Source: Candidatus Bathyarchaeota archaeon (GTDB lineage: Archaea; Thermoproteota; Bathyarchaeia; RBG-16-48-13; GCA-020355125). From it: 5,472 nt of DNA. Numbering within the stretch: the first letter of the stretch is position 1; every line of letters begins with the position of its first letter. Below are positions 4,251-5,472 of this stretch, one piece after another. The stretch spans positions 1-5,472 of the forward strand of contig DAOVBJ010000076.1 of the NCBI GenBank assembly GCA_030670615.1. Direction: 5' to 3'. The position numbers were made by a program, and so were the translations under genes. The notes beneath the pieces are model-generated. The model saw nothing but the letters and a program-made list of their open reading frames with translations, made no database searches and was not told the origin of the DNA.

Positions 4251-5472
4251 TTAGGGGTAGGTTGCGACGTAAGTCATTTCGTCTCCATTCGCCTCGCCGT
4301 TGCTGTCAGCGTCATTCCAGTGGAGAAAGAGGGCTTCGGCATTGGCTGTTTCACTTGCGAAGGAGTTCAGAGTGGAGGCTAAGTATCTACAGGCTCCGAG
4401 AGTGCCTTCGGCACGCATCCCCATGACGAAGAACATGTGTTTGTTGTTGATAGAGTCGAAGTAGACAGATACTACCGCGAAGTCGTGGTCCTCGAATGCA
4501 TAATGCGTCTCAGTGGAATTACTATAATGGAGGACGTATTGCTTGGGATCGAAGTGTAATCGAAGGTAGGCGACGCCATCCCAATCAACCCTAAGCTCGA
4601 TGTACTCCTCGGTAACCGTTAGGTTGAAGGGAAGGAGAGGATTATACGCGTGGCTGACGAGGTTCACCGCGGGTCCTCCCACAGCAATCAATGCCGTCGA
4701 CGTGCTCTCCGTCCAATTGAAACGCTGATCCACCCACTCGGCCACGTCAACGTCGAAAGCTGCGCTGGGGGATCCGTAGCCACTTAAAGCGGTTAGGAGG
4801 CTGTTTATGCCGGTGGTGTCCTCGATTAAGGCACCCCACGGTAGAGGCCCATACGGCGTACTTGTTCCCCGCACGAGTACGGCGTTCCGCCAAACGGTCG
4901 TTAAGTCCCTGATCCGAGTGATGCCGCCATTGGACGACGCGTATGTTGAGCGTCGAAGACGCCAATCGGACGTGGCGTTGGTGTCTAACCCGTTAGGACA
5001 GCGCTGCCAACTCAGATCGTCGTCGCCACCATCATCAAGTTGAGGCGATCGATCGATTTCCACGTCCTCCGAGTCGCGTAGCACCACCGATGCCCCGGCA
5101 TCGTTCAGCCAAGATGCCCCTCGTCTGCATACATAGTATCCATCAGCATCAATGACGATGCCTGGGGGAATAGTGAGTGTGATGGTTATGCCATGCGTGG
5201 TGAGTAGCATCCACCCGTCGAGGGGTACGTCGCTTTCGGTGGGGTTATAGAGCTCAACCCACTCCTCCACATTGAGAGAATTATCGTTTCCTGCGGGGTT
5301 TAATTCAATTTCGTTGATCACCACGTGCCGCGCGCCAGTATCCGTCGTTTGATTCAAGTAGAGGGTGTGGATGACGTTGGCGAGAAGGGTTACGGCTAAA
5401 TTGAGGGATTCGCCACATCGATCCTTGAAGGAAGAGTTGTTCCAGTCATAGTTCTGATCCATCCAGACACAG
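4251..5472 (-). CDS. Large secreted surface protein, C-terminal part: lamin-tail domain plus S-layer-like envelope domain
   Basis: The frame is open to the right edge (…CVW before the ATG at 5460-5462), so the N-terminus is probably missing; stop is TAA at 4251-4253. Numbers count from that ATG. Residues 1-37 (ending NLAVTLLANVIHTLYL) look like the last helix of a preceding helical domain, possibly of zinc-dependent phospholipase C/S1-P1 nuclease type, which is a guess. Residues about 46-157 are a lamin-tail domain (PF00932 type): VVINEIELNPAG, EEWVELYNP, LDGWMLLTTHG, IPPGIVIDADGYYVC, and a D-rich loop before SWQRCPNG. Residues about 186-380 resemble the C-terminal domain of archaeal S-layer/envelope proteins: ALIAVGGPAVN (257-267) and FFVMGMRAEGTLGACRYLAS (344-363) match its GGP-x-N and REGT-x-AA-x-YLA hallmarks. 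An EF-hand-like loop, DADSNGEANGDE (384-395), follows. Several N-glycosylation sequons (near 8, 9, 37, 162, 249, 280, 315) fit an extracellular glycoprotein. The protein may anchor or extend an extracellular enzyme on the surface. The substrate is unknown. Confidence 0.8.
   Translation of the reverse strand, partial: CVWMDQNYDWNNSSFKDRCGESLNLAVTLLANVIHTLYLNQTTDTGARHVVINEIELNPAGNDNSLNVEEWVELYNPTESDVPLDGWMLLTTHGITITLTIPPGIVIDADGYYVCRRGASWLNDAGASVVLRDSEDVEIDRSPQLDDGGDDDLSWQRCPNGLDTNATSDWRLRRSTYASSNGGITRIRDLTTVWRNAVLVRGTSTPYGPLPWGALIEDTTGINSLLTALSGYGSPSAAFDVDVAEWVDQRFNWTESTSTALIAVGGPAVNLVSHAYNPLLPFNLTVTEEYIELRVDWDGVAYLRLHFDPKQYVLHYSNSTETHYAFEDHDFAVVSVYFDSINNKHMFFVMGMRAEGTLGACRYLASTLNSFASETANAEALFLHWNDADSNGEANGDEMTYVATYP

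Overview
The window most likely comes from an archaeon. The evidence is a good TATA box (TTTATAAT) at a normal archaeal distance from a gene, two plausible TATA elements elsewhere, Shine-Dalgarno motifs of the GGAGGTGA type, a TTG start codon, a short archaeal winged-helix regulator, oligo-T termination tracts, and a large secreted protein joining a lamin-tail domain to a domain resembling those of archaeal cell-envelope/S-layer proteins. This style fits uncultured TACK or Asgard lineages (Bathyarchaeia-like is my best guess), but the lineage is inference from protein style only.

Layout. (1) 1-722, plus strand: the C-terminal part of a DUF362 protein whose start lies off the left edge. (2) 723-902: a short convergent spacer. 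(3) 903-1724, minus: a complete second DUF362 protein, tail to tail with the first. (4) 1743-2352, minus: the degraded part of the window. It holds a small hypothetical protein whose stop codon overlaps the start of a gene that is now broken. The remnant (about 1869-2056) keeps a strong ribosome binding site and an N-terminus typical of SLOG/DUF2493-like Rossmann proteins, but the frame changes three times. (5) 2471-2740, minus: a winged-helix DNA-binding protein. (6) 2741-3185: 445 bases without a convincing gene, holding an 11-bp hairpin, a poly-T terminator for the minus strand, two adjacent stem-loops, and a plus-strand frame interrupted by TAG codons. (7) 3186-4037, minus: a two-transmembrane protein with a beta-rich external domain. 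(8) 4251-5472, minus: the C-terminal part of a large surface protein whose start lies off the right edge.

Working together. Genes 7 and 8 share a strand and both look like envelope proteins, but gene 7 has its own promoter, so they are neighbours rather than a clear operon. The two DUF362 proteins share a family but not a transcript. The small hypothetical gene and the SLOG-like remnant were probably translationally coupled. No mobile element, CRISPR array, tRNA or rRNA was found. The most notable item is the decayed SLOG-type gene, because it cannot be seen as a single open reading frame.
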